Made by a program: the position numbers and the translations under genes. The notes beneath the pieces were generated by a model. It saw nothing but the letters and a program-made list of their open reading frames with translations, did not search any database and was not told where the DNA came from. From contig NZ_JADG01000003.1 of NCBI RefSeq assembly GCF_000518265.1, forward strand, positions 1 through 64,000: 64,000 nt of DNA. Direction: 5' to 3'. Below, in pieces: positions 41,625 through 52,163 of this stretch; position 1 is the stretch's first letter; each line of letters starts with the position of its first letter. This stretch comes from Actinomadura oligospora ATCC 43269 (GTDB lineage Bacteria; Actinomycetota; Actinomycetes; Streptosporangiales; Streptosporangiaceae).

Positions 41625-42143
41625 TCAGGGGCGGCGGTGGCTTTGCTGGAAGCGGGCGGTCTTGGTGCGGTTTCCGCAGACGGCCATGGAGCACCAGCGG
41701 CGCGAGCCGTTCTTGGTGAGGTCGTAGAACCATAGGACGCAGGCGGGGTTCGCGCACTTGCGGACGCGTTCGCGGCGTTCGCCGAGGAGGCGGACGAGGT
41801 CGGCGGCGGCGATCCAGGCGGGCGTCCAGGCGGGGTCGTCGACGACGACCTCGGCGGCGGGCTCGCCGTCGCGTAGCAGCGGGCGTCGCGAACCGTGCGC
41901 GAGGACGGCGTTGAGCGGTCGTTCGTCCCCCTGCTCCAGGGCGGTGCGGACGGCGTCGCGCGCGGTCGTGAGGTGGGCGCGGACGACCTCGGGGCCCTCG
42001 GGCGGGACGGGGAGGGCGTGCTCGGTCAGCCAGCTCTCCAGGCCGTCCGGCTCGTCGAACTGGTCGAAGTCCTGCCCCTGGTCGATCCAGATCGTGTCGA
42101 CGAGGTCGAGCGCCAGGGGTTCTCCGGTGAGTGGTCGTGGCAT
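41625..42143 (-). CDS. CGNR zinc-finger/ABATE-domain protein (putative regulator)
   Basis: This 172-residue protein has an N-terminal ABATE domain (LALDLVDTIW, then AVRTALEQGD) and a C-terminal CGNR zinc finger. The zinc ligands are C-x4-C in KCANPACVLWF and C-x4-C in RRWCSMAVCGNRTKTARF. CGNR proteins are predicted stress or metabolism regulators. Inverted and direct repeats fill the region between it and the divergent alpha/beta hydrolase, suggesting that it controls that gene and itself. Confidence 0.88.
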   Translation of the reverse strand: MPRPLTGEPLALDLVDTIWIDQGQDFDQFDEPDGLESWLTEHALPVPPEGPEVVRAHLTTARDAVRTALEQGDERPLNAVLAHGSRRPLLRDGEPAAEVVVDDPAWTPAWIAAADLVRLLGERRERVRKCANPACVLWFYDLTKNGSRRWCSMAVCGNRTKTARFQQSHRRP

Positions 42144-42155
42144 GCCCTCATCCTA

Positions 42156-42242
42156 TCAACCGGCTAAGTGGACTTGACCGGTTGATCGTGTCCGGAGTAC
42201 GTTCCTTCCATCGGCAACCGGCTAAACGCCTTTAGATGGTTG
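42156..42242. promoter_or_regulatory. Paired inverted repeats sharing CAACCGGCTAA between the CGNR gene and the hydrolase
   Basis: Element 1 is TCAACCGG (42156-42163) and CCGGTTGA (42178-42185), perfect 8-bp arms with a 14-base spacer. Element 2 is CAACCGGCTAAA (42215-42226) and TTTAGATGGTTG (42231-42242), 10 of 12 matches with a 4-base spacer. The 11-mer CAACCGGCTAA occurs in both (42157 and 42215). Element 2 abuts the hydrolase ribosome-binding site. Confidence 0.65.
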
Positions 42243-42252
42243 GAGAGAGACC

Positions 42253-43116
42253 ATGGCGAACGTGCGCCACAAGACGGTCCGGATCGACGGGCTCGACGTG
42301 TTCTACCGGGAGGCGGGCGACCCGTCCGCGCCCACGCTGGTGCTGCTGCACGGCTTCCCGACGTCCTCGGTCGTGTACCAGGGGCTGATGAACGAGCTGG
42401 CGGGCGAGTTCCACCTGATCGCGCCGGACTACCCGGGCTTCGGCCTCAGCTCGGCCCCCTCGGTGGACGAGTGGGAGTACACCTTCGACCACCTGGCCGA
42501 CGTGGTGGGCAGGCTGCTCGACGAGCTGGGCCTGACCCGGTACGCGATCCACGTCCACGACTACGGCGCGCCGGTCGGCTTCCGGCTGGCGACCCGGCAC
42601 CCCGAGCGCATCACCGGGATCGTCACGCAGAACGGCAACGCCTACGACGAGGGCCTGACCCCGTTCTGGGAGCCGATCCGCGCCTACTGGGCCGACCCGT
42701 CGGCGGAGAACGGTGACGCGCTGCGCGGCCTGCTCACCCGCGAGGCCACCCACTGGCAGTACACGCACGGCCTTCCGGACGCGTCGCTGGTCGACCCGGC
42801 CTACGAGCTGCACGACCAGGCGCTCCTGGACCGTCCGGGCAACCAGGAGATCCAGCTCGCGCTGTTCCTGGACTACGGCGGCAACCCGCCGCTCTACCCG
42901 TCCTGGCAGGAGTACCTGCGCACGCGGCAGCCGCCGCTGCTGGCGGTGTGGGGTCGCGGTGACGAGATCTTCGGCCCGGACGGGGCGCTCGCCTTCGCCC
43001 GCGACCTGAAGGACGCGCACATCCAGCTGCTCGACACCGGCCACTTCCCGTTCGTCACCCGGACCGGGCAGAGCGCCGCGCTGATCCGCGACTTCCTCCG
43101 CCGCCTGACCGACTGA
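42253..43116 (+). CDS. Alpha/beta hydrolase, haloalkane dehalogenase/epoxide hydrolase-like
   Basis: This 287-residue hydrolase has the oxyanion motif LLHGFPTSS and a nucleophile elbow HVHDYGAPVG, where Asp replaces Ser, as in haloalkane dehalogenases and epoxide hydrolases. The acid lies in WGRGDEIFGPDG and the His in LLDTGHFPF. GAGAGAG lies before ATG 42253. It is divergent from the CGNR regulator and ends in a very strong hairpin. Confidence 0.88.
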   Translation: MANVRHKTVRIDGLDVFYREAGDPSAPTLVLLHGFPTSSVVYQGLMNELAGEFHLIAPDYPGFGLSSAPSVDEWEYTFDHLADVVGRLLDELGLTRYAIHVHDYGAPVGFRLATRHPERITGIVTQNGNAYDEGLTPFWEPIRAYWADPSAENGDALRGLLTREATHWQYTHGLPDASLVDPAYELHDQALLDRPGNQEIQLALFLDYGGNPPLYPSWQEYLRTRQPPLLAVWGRGDEIFGPDGALAFARDLKDAHIQLLDTGHFPFVTRTGQSAALIRDFLRRLTD

Positions 43117-43134
43117 CGACCCGAGTGCGCCTGC

Positions 43135-43169
43135 GGCCCGGTCGACACGCCCCGCGTGTCGGCCGGGCC
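43135..43169. terminator. Strong bidirectional hairpin terminator
   Basis: A 16-bp stem GGCCCGGTCGACACGC / GCGTGTCGGCCGGGCC with one mismatch encloses the loop CCC. It lies between the hydrolase (plus, ends 43116) and the small secreted protein gene (minus, ends 43202), which converge. Confidence 0.85.
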
Positions 43170-43201
43170 GGCGTCGTTCGGCGCCCTTCATGCCGGCATG
43201 G

Positions 43202-43462
43202 TCACCCGCCCATCGGGAAGGGGGCGGTCGGCGCCATGGGGGCGCAGCCCATCGGCCCCATCGGCCCCATCGGCGGCCCGGGGATGGGGAGCGGGATGGG
43301 AAGCGGGATGGGCAGGGGAAGCGGGGCGGGGGCGAAGCCGCACGGGGCGGCGTCCCGCGCGGCGCCGACGTGGTTCGTGAGCGACGCGGCCTGGGCCGGT
43401 GACGCGCTCAGCAGGATTCCCAGGACTGCGGTGGCCGCACCGGCGGCGAGGGTCTTGCTCAT
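43202..43462 (-). CDS. Small secreted Pro/Met-rich protein of unknown function
   Basis: This 86-residue product has a signal peptide MSKTLAAGAATAVLGILLSASPAQA. The mature peptide of about 61 residues is dominated by APLPLPIPLPIPLPIPG and then MGPMGPMG and PMAPTAPFPMGG, with two Cys (APCGFAP and MGCAPM). The start is ATG 43462, with GGGAG eight bases upstream. The coding repeat is in phase and specific to this frame. I do not recognise a family. A structural or surface peptide, or a Met-based metal binder, is possible. Confidence 0.65.
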   Translation of the reverse strand: MSKTLAAGAATAVLGILLSASPAQAASLTNHVGAARDAAPCGFAPAPLPLPIPLPIPLPIPGPPMGPMGPMGCAPMAPTAPFPMGG

Positions 43463-43575
43463 AGAGATGACTCCCGTTCTGCGCTCGATCCCTCCCTGGG
43501 ATCGATTCTTGGGCAGACACTCTATGGGCACGCTGCGTGACAGTTCTGTCACGCACCGGATCGTCGGCGCGCCGA

Positions 43576-43622
43576 AAGGGCGCTTCGCCCGGCTCCTGGC
43601 GGAGGCCGGGTGAAGCGCCCTT
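43576..43622 (-). terminator. Long hairpin terminator after the CsoR-like gene
   Basis: An 18-bp stem AAGGGCGCTTCGCCCGGC / GCCGGGTGAAGCGCCCTT with a single G-U wobble and an 11-base loop lies 24 bp beyond the stop of the CsoR-like gene. Confidence 0.85.
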
Positions 43623-43645
43623 GAGGTGGAGAGGCTCCGCGCCGG

Positions 43646-46184
<2,539 letters not shown>

Positions 46185-46208
46185 GCGGCTCCTCTCCAGG
46201 ATCCGGAC

Positions 46209-46262
46209 ATACCCCATGGGGTATCTGACCAGGCCCACCGTACCTGATACCCCATGGGGTAT
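46209..46262. promoter_or_regulatory. Two perfect palindromes ATACCCCATGGGGTAT (CsoR-type operators)
   Basis: Identical 16-bp palindromes lie at 46209-46224 and 46247-46262, centres 38 bp apart, 25 and 63 bp upstream of the MMPL start. TACCCC/GGGGTA ends are the known recognition pattern of CsoR-family repressors. The pair also borders the promoter of the FAD/NAD(P)-binding gene on the plus strand. Confidence 0.8.
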
Positions 46263-46389
46263 CCAAAGGTGATCGGCGGCTCCCGCTCGGCGCGCTGGAT
46301 TTCGCCGCCGGACGCCCTGGGGCCGGCGTTCTGGGAGTGTGTTGATAGAAACACGGTGGGTGACGATCTCTCCGGCTCAGGGGACGGAC

Positions 46390-47787
46390 GTGGTGCGGCG
46401 ACGTGTGGTGATCATCGGCGGGGGAGTCGCGGGAACGGCGGCGTTCGCCGCTCTCGCGCGTGCCGGGGTGGACGTCCAGGTCGACATCGTCGACCCGCTG
46501 GCCGCCGGAGCGGGTCCGGCCTTCGGGGTCGGCGACGCGGCACTGTTGTGCAACACCTCGGTGGACCTGATGTCCCTGCTCCCTGGCCTGCCCGCCGACT
46601 TCCACGAGTCGTTGCGCGCACGCGGCGTGCCCGCCGGACGCGAGGAGTTCGCGCCGCGCCGGGAGTTCGCCCGGTACCTGCGCGAGGTCTACGAAACCTG
46701 GGCGGGACGTCCGGGGATGTCGCATCGAAGGGTGTCGCGGCGCGCGCTGGCCGTCCGGCCCCTGGGGCCGGGCGAGGGGTATCGCGTCGTCCTGGACGAC
46801 GGATCGGGCCTGACCGCCAGCGACGTCCTGGTGTGCCTGGGGTGGGGACCGCCGCGCGTCCCGGACGGTCTGCGCGACCGTCCGGGCATCGTGACCAGCC
46901 CCTTTCCCGAGGAGCGGATGCTGGAGTCGGTGCGGCCGTCCGGCCGGGTTCTCGTACTGGGGACGAGGCTGTCCGCCATCGACGCCGCGCTCCTGCTGAC
47001 GCGCCACGGTCATCGGGTCACGCTGGCCTCGCCGTCCGGCGCGCTGCCCGCCGTGCGCACCCGAACCGTCCGGGGAGCCGCGCGGATCGATCCGGCCGAG
47101 GTGCACGCCCTCGACCCCGCCGACCCGCGCCTGACCCGGCGGATCCTGGACCTCGTCACCCGGACGCTCGGCACCGCGCCGACCTGTGCCGACGCGTCCA
47201 TCGGGACGCTCGAACGGCTCCGCTCCGAGGTCGAACTCGCGCGCCGGGGACAGGTCGGCTGGCAGGACGTCCTGGTCGAACTGGTCGATCTCGCCAACCC
47301 GATCCTCGTCCGCCGGGACCAGGACGCGCGCCGCCGGGTCCTGAGGGCGTGCGAGCCGCTGACGCGCTACCTCGGCTCGTTTCCGCTCTGCAACGCCGAA
47401 CGCCTGCTGGGGCTGCTCGACACCGGACAGGTGAAGGTGCGCGCGGGGACACCTCGACGCCTGGACGGTCCGTCCCCCTTCTGGCGGGTGCAGTGGCCGG
47501 ACGGCCGGTCCGAGCACTTCGACGGCGTTGTCTGCGCGACCGGCTTCACCGGCAGGCCGCTGCGCGTGCGGAGCGGCGTCCTGACCCTGCCCAAGGCCCA
47601 CGACGCGTCGCCCGTTGCGGGCGCGCCTCCGGAACTGGACGCCGACCTGCGTCTTCGCGTGGACGGCCGCAGTGAGCGGATCTGGCTGCTGGGCGTCTCG
47701 TCCGGTGTGCGCATGCCGTTCGTCAACGCCGTACATCACGCGACCGACCAGGCGGAGGCGTTCACGCGCGCCTTCGCCGAGACCTGA
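46390..47787 (+). CDS. FAD/NAD(P)-binding protein (NAD_binding_9-type)
   Basis: This flavoprotein of about 465 residues has the FAD-binding VVIIGGGVAGTAAFAALA at its N-terminus, then VDPLAAGAGPAFGVGD, RREFARYLREVYETW, LVCLGWGPPRVPDG, a second nucleotide site VLVLGTRLSAIDAALLL, and the C-terminal DGVVCATGFTG. This layout is that of the FAD-NAD(P)-binding family PF13454. GTG 46390 follows a G-rich SD; TTG 46339 and GTG 46360 are alternatives. Its reaction is not known. It shares a promoter region with the MMPL exporter. Confidence 0.8.
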   Translation: MVRRRVVIIGGGVAGTAAFAALARAGVDVQVDIVDPLAAGAGPAFGVGDAALLCNTSVDLMSLLPGLPADFHESLRARGVPAGREEFAPRREFARYLREVYETWAGRPGMSHRRVSRRALAVRPLGPGEGYRVVLDDGSGLTASDVLVCLGWGPPRVPDGLRDRPGIVTSPFPEERMLESVRPSGRVLVLGTRLSAIDAALLLTRHGHRVTLASPSGALPAVRTRTVRGAARIDPAEVHALDPADPRLTRRILDLVTRTLGTAPTCADASIGTLERLRSEVELARRGQVGWQDVLVELVDLANPILVRRDQDARRRVLRACEPLTRYLGSFPLCNAERLLGLLDTGQVKVRAGTPRRLDGPSPFWRVQWPDGRSEHFDGVVCATGFTGRPLRVRSGVLTLPKAHDASPVAGAPPELDADLRLRVDGRSERIWLLGVSSGVRMPFVNAVHHATDQAEAFTRAFAET

Positions 47788-47793
47788 CCCGCC

Positions 47794-48381
47794 TCACCCG
47801 AACCGGGCCGTCCAGGCGTCGAGCGACCACGGGGCCTGGTCGAGGAAGGGCAGGTCGGACCGCACCATCGGGCGGACGGCCAGGATCGGCAGCGGGCTGC
47901 GCAGCGGCCGGAACCCGGGGTTGCGGATGCCCTGGGCTGCGGGCGGGCCGGGATGGAACTCGCCGACCATCAGCCCGTGCCGCACGAACGACGGCTTCAA
48001 CCGCCGCTGCGCGCCTTCGATGATCGTCCCCCAGTCGGGCTCGTCCACGCCGGGGAAGGCCACGAGCAGCGCCCGGTGCGGATCGTCCGCGCCGTCCTGC
48101 CGGGCCACGAACCAGGAGAGGTACCGGCGCATCACCCGCGCCACCTGCTCCGGCCCGTCCGGACGCGTCGGCCATACCGCGCCCAGCAGCCTCCCGCCCT
48201 CCAAGGCTTGCCGCGTGTACGGGCACACCGCGCCGGACCGTCCCAGCTCGGGATGCGGACGGCACAGGTAGTCCCGCACCCACCGGGTGATCACGTCGAG
48301 CGGATGCGGGCCCGCGTCCCCCCGATCGCCGAGCGCCTCCCCGGCCGGCAGCGGCCGGGGAGGCTCCCAAGGGCCGGTCAT
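47794..48381 (-). CDS. DUF6875-like protein of unknown function
   Basis: This 195-residue soluble protein contains GRSGAVCPYTRQAL, MRRYLSWFVARQD, GALLVAFPGV-like LLVAFPGVDEPDW, RLKPSFVRHGLMVGEFHPG and GIRNPGFRPLRSPLPILAVRPM. This pattern recalls the actinobacterial DUF6875 family, assigned from memory only. ATG 48381 overlaps the stop of the EF-hand gene, so the two are co-translated. A conserved Cys (AVCPYT) and His (FHPG) may be functional. Confidence 0.65.
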   Translation of the reverse strand: MTGPWEPPRPLPAGEALGDRGDAGPHPLDVITRWVRDYLCRPHPELGRSGAVCPYTRQALEGGRLLGAVWPTRPDGPEQVARVMRRYLSWFVARQDGADDPHRALLVAFPGVDEPDWGTIIEGAQRRLKPSFVRHGLMVGEFHPGPPAAQGIRNPGFRPLRSPLPILAVRPMVRSDLPFLDQAPWSLDAWTARFG

Positions 48382-49010
48382 CGAGCCGAGAACACCTCCA
48401 CCGGCTCGTCGGAGACGTAGAACCGGCGGGCCTCGGCCAGCAGCTCCTGGGTGCTGATGTGCCCGTCGCGGTCGGTGTCGAGGCCACGCGCGGACGCCGT
48501 CGCCTGCCGCTGGTTCGCGCCCATCGCGGTCAGGACCTGCGTCCAGGCGTCCACCGACACCCGGCCGTCGTCGTCGTGGTCGGCGACGGCGATGACCGCC
48601 TCGGCCCACGGGCGCAGCGCGTCGTCGAAGCCGCGCATGCCCGAGTGGAGGGAGTCCTGCGCGGCGGCGAGGAACTCGGCCCGGCCGATCGCGCCCTCGG
48701 GGTCGGCGTCGACGCTGCGCGCCAGGCCCTCGAAGTAGCGGCGGGCGGCCTCGTGCAGCGCCCGTCCCTTCTCCGATCCGGGGTTCTGCGCGACGGCCCT
48801 CAGGATGCCGTCGGCCATGAACTCCAGGTCCTTCCGGGAGATCACGCCGTCGTTGTTGCGGTCGAACGTCTCGAACCGTTCGGCGAGCTTGATGTCGTAG
48901 GTCCCCCGGCGGGCCTGCTCCACCTGTTTGGCGCCGTGCCGCTTCTTACCGTTGCGCGGCTTCTTGTTCGGGCGGACCGACGGCTTGTTGTTCTTCCTGT
49001 TCGCACTCAC
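48378..49010 (-). CDS. EF-hand calcium-binding protein (calerythrin-like)
   Basis: This 210-residue protein has a Lys/Asn/Arg-rich leader (residues 4-27) and four EF-hand loops near residues 50-61 (DRNNDGVISRKD), 101-112 (DADPEGAIGRAE), 144-155 (DHDDDGRVSVDA) and 178-189 (DTDRDGHISTQE). Loop 2 lacks the central Asp-Gly and ends in Glu, so it may bind calcium weakly. GTG 49010 with GGAGG five bases upstream is chosen over ATG 49046. No signal peptide is seen, so it is probably a cytoplasmic calcium sensor or buffer. It is coupled to the DUF6875-like gene. Confidence 0.85.
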   Translation of the reverse strand: MSANRKNNKPSVRPNKKPRNGKKRHGAKQVEQARRGTYDIKLAERFETFDRNNDGVISRKDLEFMADGILRAVAQNPGSEKGRALHEAARRYFEGLARSVDADPEGAIGRAEFLAAAQDSLHSGMRGFDDALRPWAEAVIAVADHDDDGRVSVDAWTQVLTAMGANQRQATASARGLDTDRDGHISTQELLAEARRFYVSDEPVEVFSAR

Positions 49011-49125
49011 GGTGTCCTCCGGCAACTTGAATGTCGCGTTTCGCACCTATATCGCTACCCTGAGTGACCATCTGTATCCGAGATCATCTCTCTGGCGAAC
49101 GGTAAGAGTCGGCAAACAGCGGTGG

Positions 49126-50096
49126 CTACGGGCGCAGGGTGACCGCGACGGGGAGGTGGTCGGAGGACGGGACGTCCCGTTTATCGGCGTCCTGGGCGGT
49201 CAGGTCCGGCGTGGGCGCAGCGCCGCGGCCTGCCGGTCGACGGTCATCGTCCCGTTCATGCCGAAGCCCATGCGCAGGTTGTAGGCGGCGACGCGGAGCC
49301 CGCCCCCGCCGGCGGGCCTCCAGGACGGCGTTCCCGGCCAGCTCGTGGTCAGTGTCACCACCAGGGCGGAAGCCAGCGCGGCGGCGAGCACGCCCCACTG
49401 CCGTCCCGCCTCGGGACGGCGCTCGGCGCGGCTGAACGAGACCGCCGCGACGACGACCGAGGCCACCACCGGCACCCACCGGTTCGGCATGCCGAGGTCG
49501 TAGGCCGAGTAGTACGCGAGAACAGCACCACGAAGACCAGGAACCCGGTCGCGGTGGCCAGTCCGCGCCCCGCGCTCGAGCCGGACGGGCGCGCCGCAGC
49601 CGCCCAGCCGAGGCATCCGGCGAGCGCGAGCTGCCCGGCGACCTGTGCGATCAGCGTCCAGGTGGGGGGCGCCGTGGACGCCGTCCACCGTCGCGCGCCC
49701 GAAGGCGAAACCGAGCGCCGACAGGACGAGCACGACCCCCGGCACCGCCGGGTGGCGCGTCCAGAACGCGGGCCGCTCGACCACCGCGACCGACAGGACG
49801 GCTCCCGTCGCCACCACCACGGCCGCCCAGATCGCGCCGTCCGCGCTGGCCTGCCCATGCGACGAGCTGCCCGTGTACAGACCCCACAGGAGGAGCGCCG
49901 GGCCGAGCGTCCACCACAACCGGCCACCCTGAGGGGTCTCCTCCTCAGGCGCGCGTCCGCGGCGCAGGGGGAAGGCGAAGATCCCCAGCTCCAGGACGAG
50001 CACGGCCCAGGGCCAGACGCCGCCCCGCCACACCAGGTCGATGCCGTCGAGCGCCGCATGCAGGACGCCCGAGGCGGCGAGCCCGGCGACGAACGT
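49126..50096 (-). pseudogene. Broken membrane endonuclease/exonuclease/phosphatase-family gene
   Basis: Fragments of one protein are spread over shifting frames. Membrane helices appear in WPWAVLVLELGIFAF and GPALLLWGLYTGSSSHG. A shift near 49670 is followed by AGQLALAGCLGWAAAARPSG, and another by YYSAYDLGMPNRWVPVVAS. The EEP catalytic domain begins with LRVAAYNLRMGFGMNG but is cut after about 20 residues. Only its last strand survives, SSDHLPVAVTLRP before the stop at 49126. The active site is therefore deleted. Its 5' end is fused to the oleate hydratase fragment. Confidence 0.75.
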
Positions 50097-50587
50097 ACGG
50101 CATCATCACCGGCACCGCCTTGGCCCCGGTCGCGGCCAGCCCGGGGAACTCCTCCTCCGGGACGCCGAGGTGGTAGAGCCACTCCTGCACGATCTCCTCG
50201 CCCGTGCACTCCTGCATCGGCTTCTTCACGTAGTCGCCGGGAACGTCCACGAACAGCGAGTACAGCCACGCGACGATCTGCCCCTCGGGCTGCTGCTTGA
50301 AGTGCGGCTGGCGGTTGACCGTCCAGCTCAGCAGCCAGGCGGAGTCGCGGACGGTGACGATGCCGCCGGTGACGACGCGTCCGCTGAACGGGTCGCGCTT
50401 GCAGATCTTCTGGATGTACCGGGGGATGCGCTCGTCCAGCGTGGTGACGGTCGCCGACTCCCACTTGGTCTCGGGGATGGGCGACCCGAACACGTCCGGA
50501 CGGCCGAACGCCGGGTCCTTGGACGCGATGCGCCGCCACAGGTCCCACGCGGGCGCCGGGCCCTCGTTCGGCTTCGCCGGGGGAGGG
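50097..50587 (-). pseudogene. Oleate hydratase fragment (truncated at both ends)
   Basis: A run of about 160 residues matches the C-terminal half of fatty acid double-bond hydratases (MCRA/oleate hydratase): KDPAFGRPDVFGSPIPETKW, IQKICKRDPFSGRVVTGG, RQPHFKQQPEGQ, VPGDYVKKPMQECTGEEI and AVPVMMPYV. The FAD-binding N-terminal half and the last C-terminal block are absent. It stops exactly where the membrane-protein remnant begins, which shows a deletion junction near 50097. The neighbouring TetR gene was probably its regulator. Confidence 0.8.
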
Positions 50588-50596
50588 GACCTAAGG

Positions 50597-50612
50597 TGGA
50601 CCGTCCAGTCCA
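50597..50612. promoter_or_regulatory. TetR operator copy upstream of the regulator (TGGACCGTCCAGTCCA)
   Basis: This 16-bp site resembles the perfect palindrome at 51239: it keeps the TGGAC and AGTCCA ends and differs in one arm base and in the spacer. It lies between the truncated oleate hydratase and the TetR start at 50627. Confidence 0.6.
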
Positions 50613-50626
50613 GAGAATGAGGTGCC

Positions 50627-51229
50627 GTGGAGAAGAAGCTGACGGCGAAGGGGACGGCCACCCGGAACCGGATCATCGTGGGGGCCGCCGAGGTGGTCCG
50701 GGAGACCGGCGTCGCGGCGGTCACGCTGGACGACGTCATGGCGCACACCAGGGCCAGCAAGAGCCAGCTGTTCCACTACTTCCCCAAGGGGAAGGACGAA
50801 CTGCTCCTCGCGATCGCGCAGCACGAGGCCGACCAGGTCCTGGAGGACCAGAAGCCCTACCTCGGCCGGCTCGACTCGTGGGAGGCGTGGCGGAAGTGGC
50901 GTGACCTCGTGGTCGAACGCTACGAGAAGCAGGGCGACCGCTGCCCGCTCGGCTCGCTGTTCCTGCACGTCGGACGTGCCACCCCCGGTGCGCGCGCCAT
51001 CGTCGTGGAGATGCTGGGGCAGTGGCAGGAGAGCCTCGCCGTCGGCATCCGGTCCATGCAGGCCGCCGGTCATCTGCCCGCCGACGTCGACGTCGACCGG
51101 CGGGCCGCCGCGCTGCTGACCTCCATCCAGGGCGGCGTCGCGATCCTCCAGGCGACCGGCCAGGCGGCCCACCTGCGCGCCGCGCTCGACCAGAGCATCG
51201 AGGACCTCCGCCGCAGCGCCGCCGCGTAG
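50627..51229 (+). CDS. TetR-family regulator
   Basis: This 200-residue repressor has a helix-turn-helix in GVAAVTLDDVMAHTRASKSQLFHYFP and a C-terminal ligand domain with CPLGSLFLHVGRATPGAR, typical of TetR_C groups that sense small electrophiles or fatty compounds. The start is GTG 50627. Matching operators lie on both sides of the gene, so it likely controls itself and the SDR at 51323. Confidence 0.88.
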   Translation: MEKKLTAKGTATRNRIIVGAAEVVRETGVAAVTLDDVMAHTRASKSQLFHYFPKGKDELLLAIAQHEADQVLEDQKPYLGRLDSWEAWRKWRDLVVERYEKQGDRCPLGSLFLHVGRATPGARAIVVEMLGQWQESLAVGIRSMQAAGHLPADVDVDRRAAALLTSIQGGVAILQATGQAAHLRAALDQSIEDLRRSAAA

Positions 51230-51238
51230 CCCCAAGTT

Positions 51239-51254
51239 TGGACTTGCCAGTCCA
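51239..51254. promoter_or_regulatory. Perfect palindrome TGGACTTGCCAGTCCA, TetR operator
   Basis: Arms TGGACT and AGTCCA are perfect, with a 4-base spacer. The site lies between the TetR stop (51229) and the SDR start (51323). A close copy lies before the TetR gene at 50597. Confidence 0.7.
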
Positions 51255-51322
51255 TTTTCCCCTTCGCATAGTGGCATGTGCCCGCGCCGATCCCGGTGCG
51301 GGCGGTACCGAAGGGGATCGAG

Positions 51323-52087
51323 ATGAGTGGACGGCTCGAGGGTAGGCGCGCGCTGGTGACCGGCTCGACCAGCAACATCGGACGCGCCGTCGCGGAGGAG
51401 TTCGCCGCCGAGGGCGCGCACGTGGTCGTCTCCGGACGCGACGCCGGTCGCGGCGCGGAAGTCGTGGACGGCATCCGCGCCCGAGGTGGACGCGCCGACT
51501 TCGTCCAGGCGGATCTGGACGGAACCGCCGAGGCCTCGAACGCCCTCGCCCGCGAGGCGACGGCCGTCCTGGGCGGCGGGATCGACATCCTGGTCAACAA
51601 CGCGGGCGTCTTCCCCGGTGACAGCACCGTCGCCACCGACGAGAAGACCTTCGACCGCGTCTACGCCGTCAACGTGAAGGCCCCGTTCTTCCTGACCGCC
51701 GCGATCGCCCCGGCCATGGCCGAGGCGGGAGGCGGAGCGGTCATCAACCTGGGCTCGTGGGTCGCCCGCCTGGGAATCCCCGTCGGCGCGCTCTACAGCT
51801 CCACCAAGGGCGCGATGGAGACCCTGACCCGGGCCTGGGCCGCCGAGTTCGGCCCGCGGGGCGTCCGGGTGAACGCGATCTCCCCGGGCGTGGTCATGGA
51901 CCCGGCCGCGGACGCCGCCCGCAGGGCCGCCCCCATGATGAACGGCACCCCCGCGGGCCGGATGGGCGAACCGAGGTCCATCGCCCGCGCCGCCGTCTAC
52001 CTGGCCGGTGAGGAGTCCGCGTTCGTCCACGGCATCGTCCTGGACGTGGACGGCGGCCGGACCACGACCGCCGTCATCGCCGCCTGA
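51323..52087 (+). CDS. SDR family oxidoreductase
   Basis: This 254-residue SDR has nucleotide loop TGSTSNIGRAVAE, NNAG, and catalytic Ser in INLGSWVARLG with YSSTKGA. Arg in VVVSGRDAGR at the end of beta-2 favours NADPH. ATG 51323 was chosen; an in-frame extension upstream lies close to the operator and adds no domain. It is regulated with the TetR gene through the palindrome at 51239. Confidence 0.88.
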   Translation: MSGRLEGRRALVTGSTSNIGRAVAEEFAAEGAHVVVSGRDAGRGAEVVDGIRARGGRADFVQADLDGTAEASNALAREATAVLGGGIDILVNNAGVFPGDSTVATDEKTFDRVYAVNVKAPFFLTAAIAPAMAEAGGGAVINLGSWVARLGIPVGALYSSTKGAMETLTRAWAAEFGPRGVRVNAISPGVVMDPAADAARRAAPMMNGTPAGRMGEPRSIARAAVYLAGEESAFVHGIVLDVDGGRTTTAVIAA

Positions 52088-52163
52088 TCTCCGGCGGCAC
52101 GAGATCCCCGGCGGCGCGGGTGGTCCTGATCGAGATGTGGGTGGATCTCGGTAGGTTTCCGGC

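Noticed and set aside
46185..46238. Upstream start for the MMPL gene
   Set aside because: It lies inside the operator region, and ATG 46184 has a good SD.
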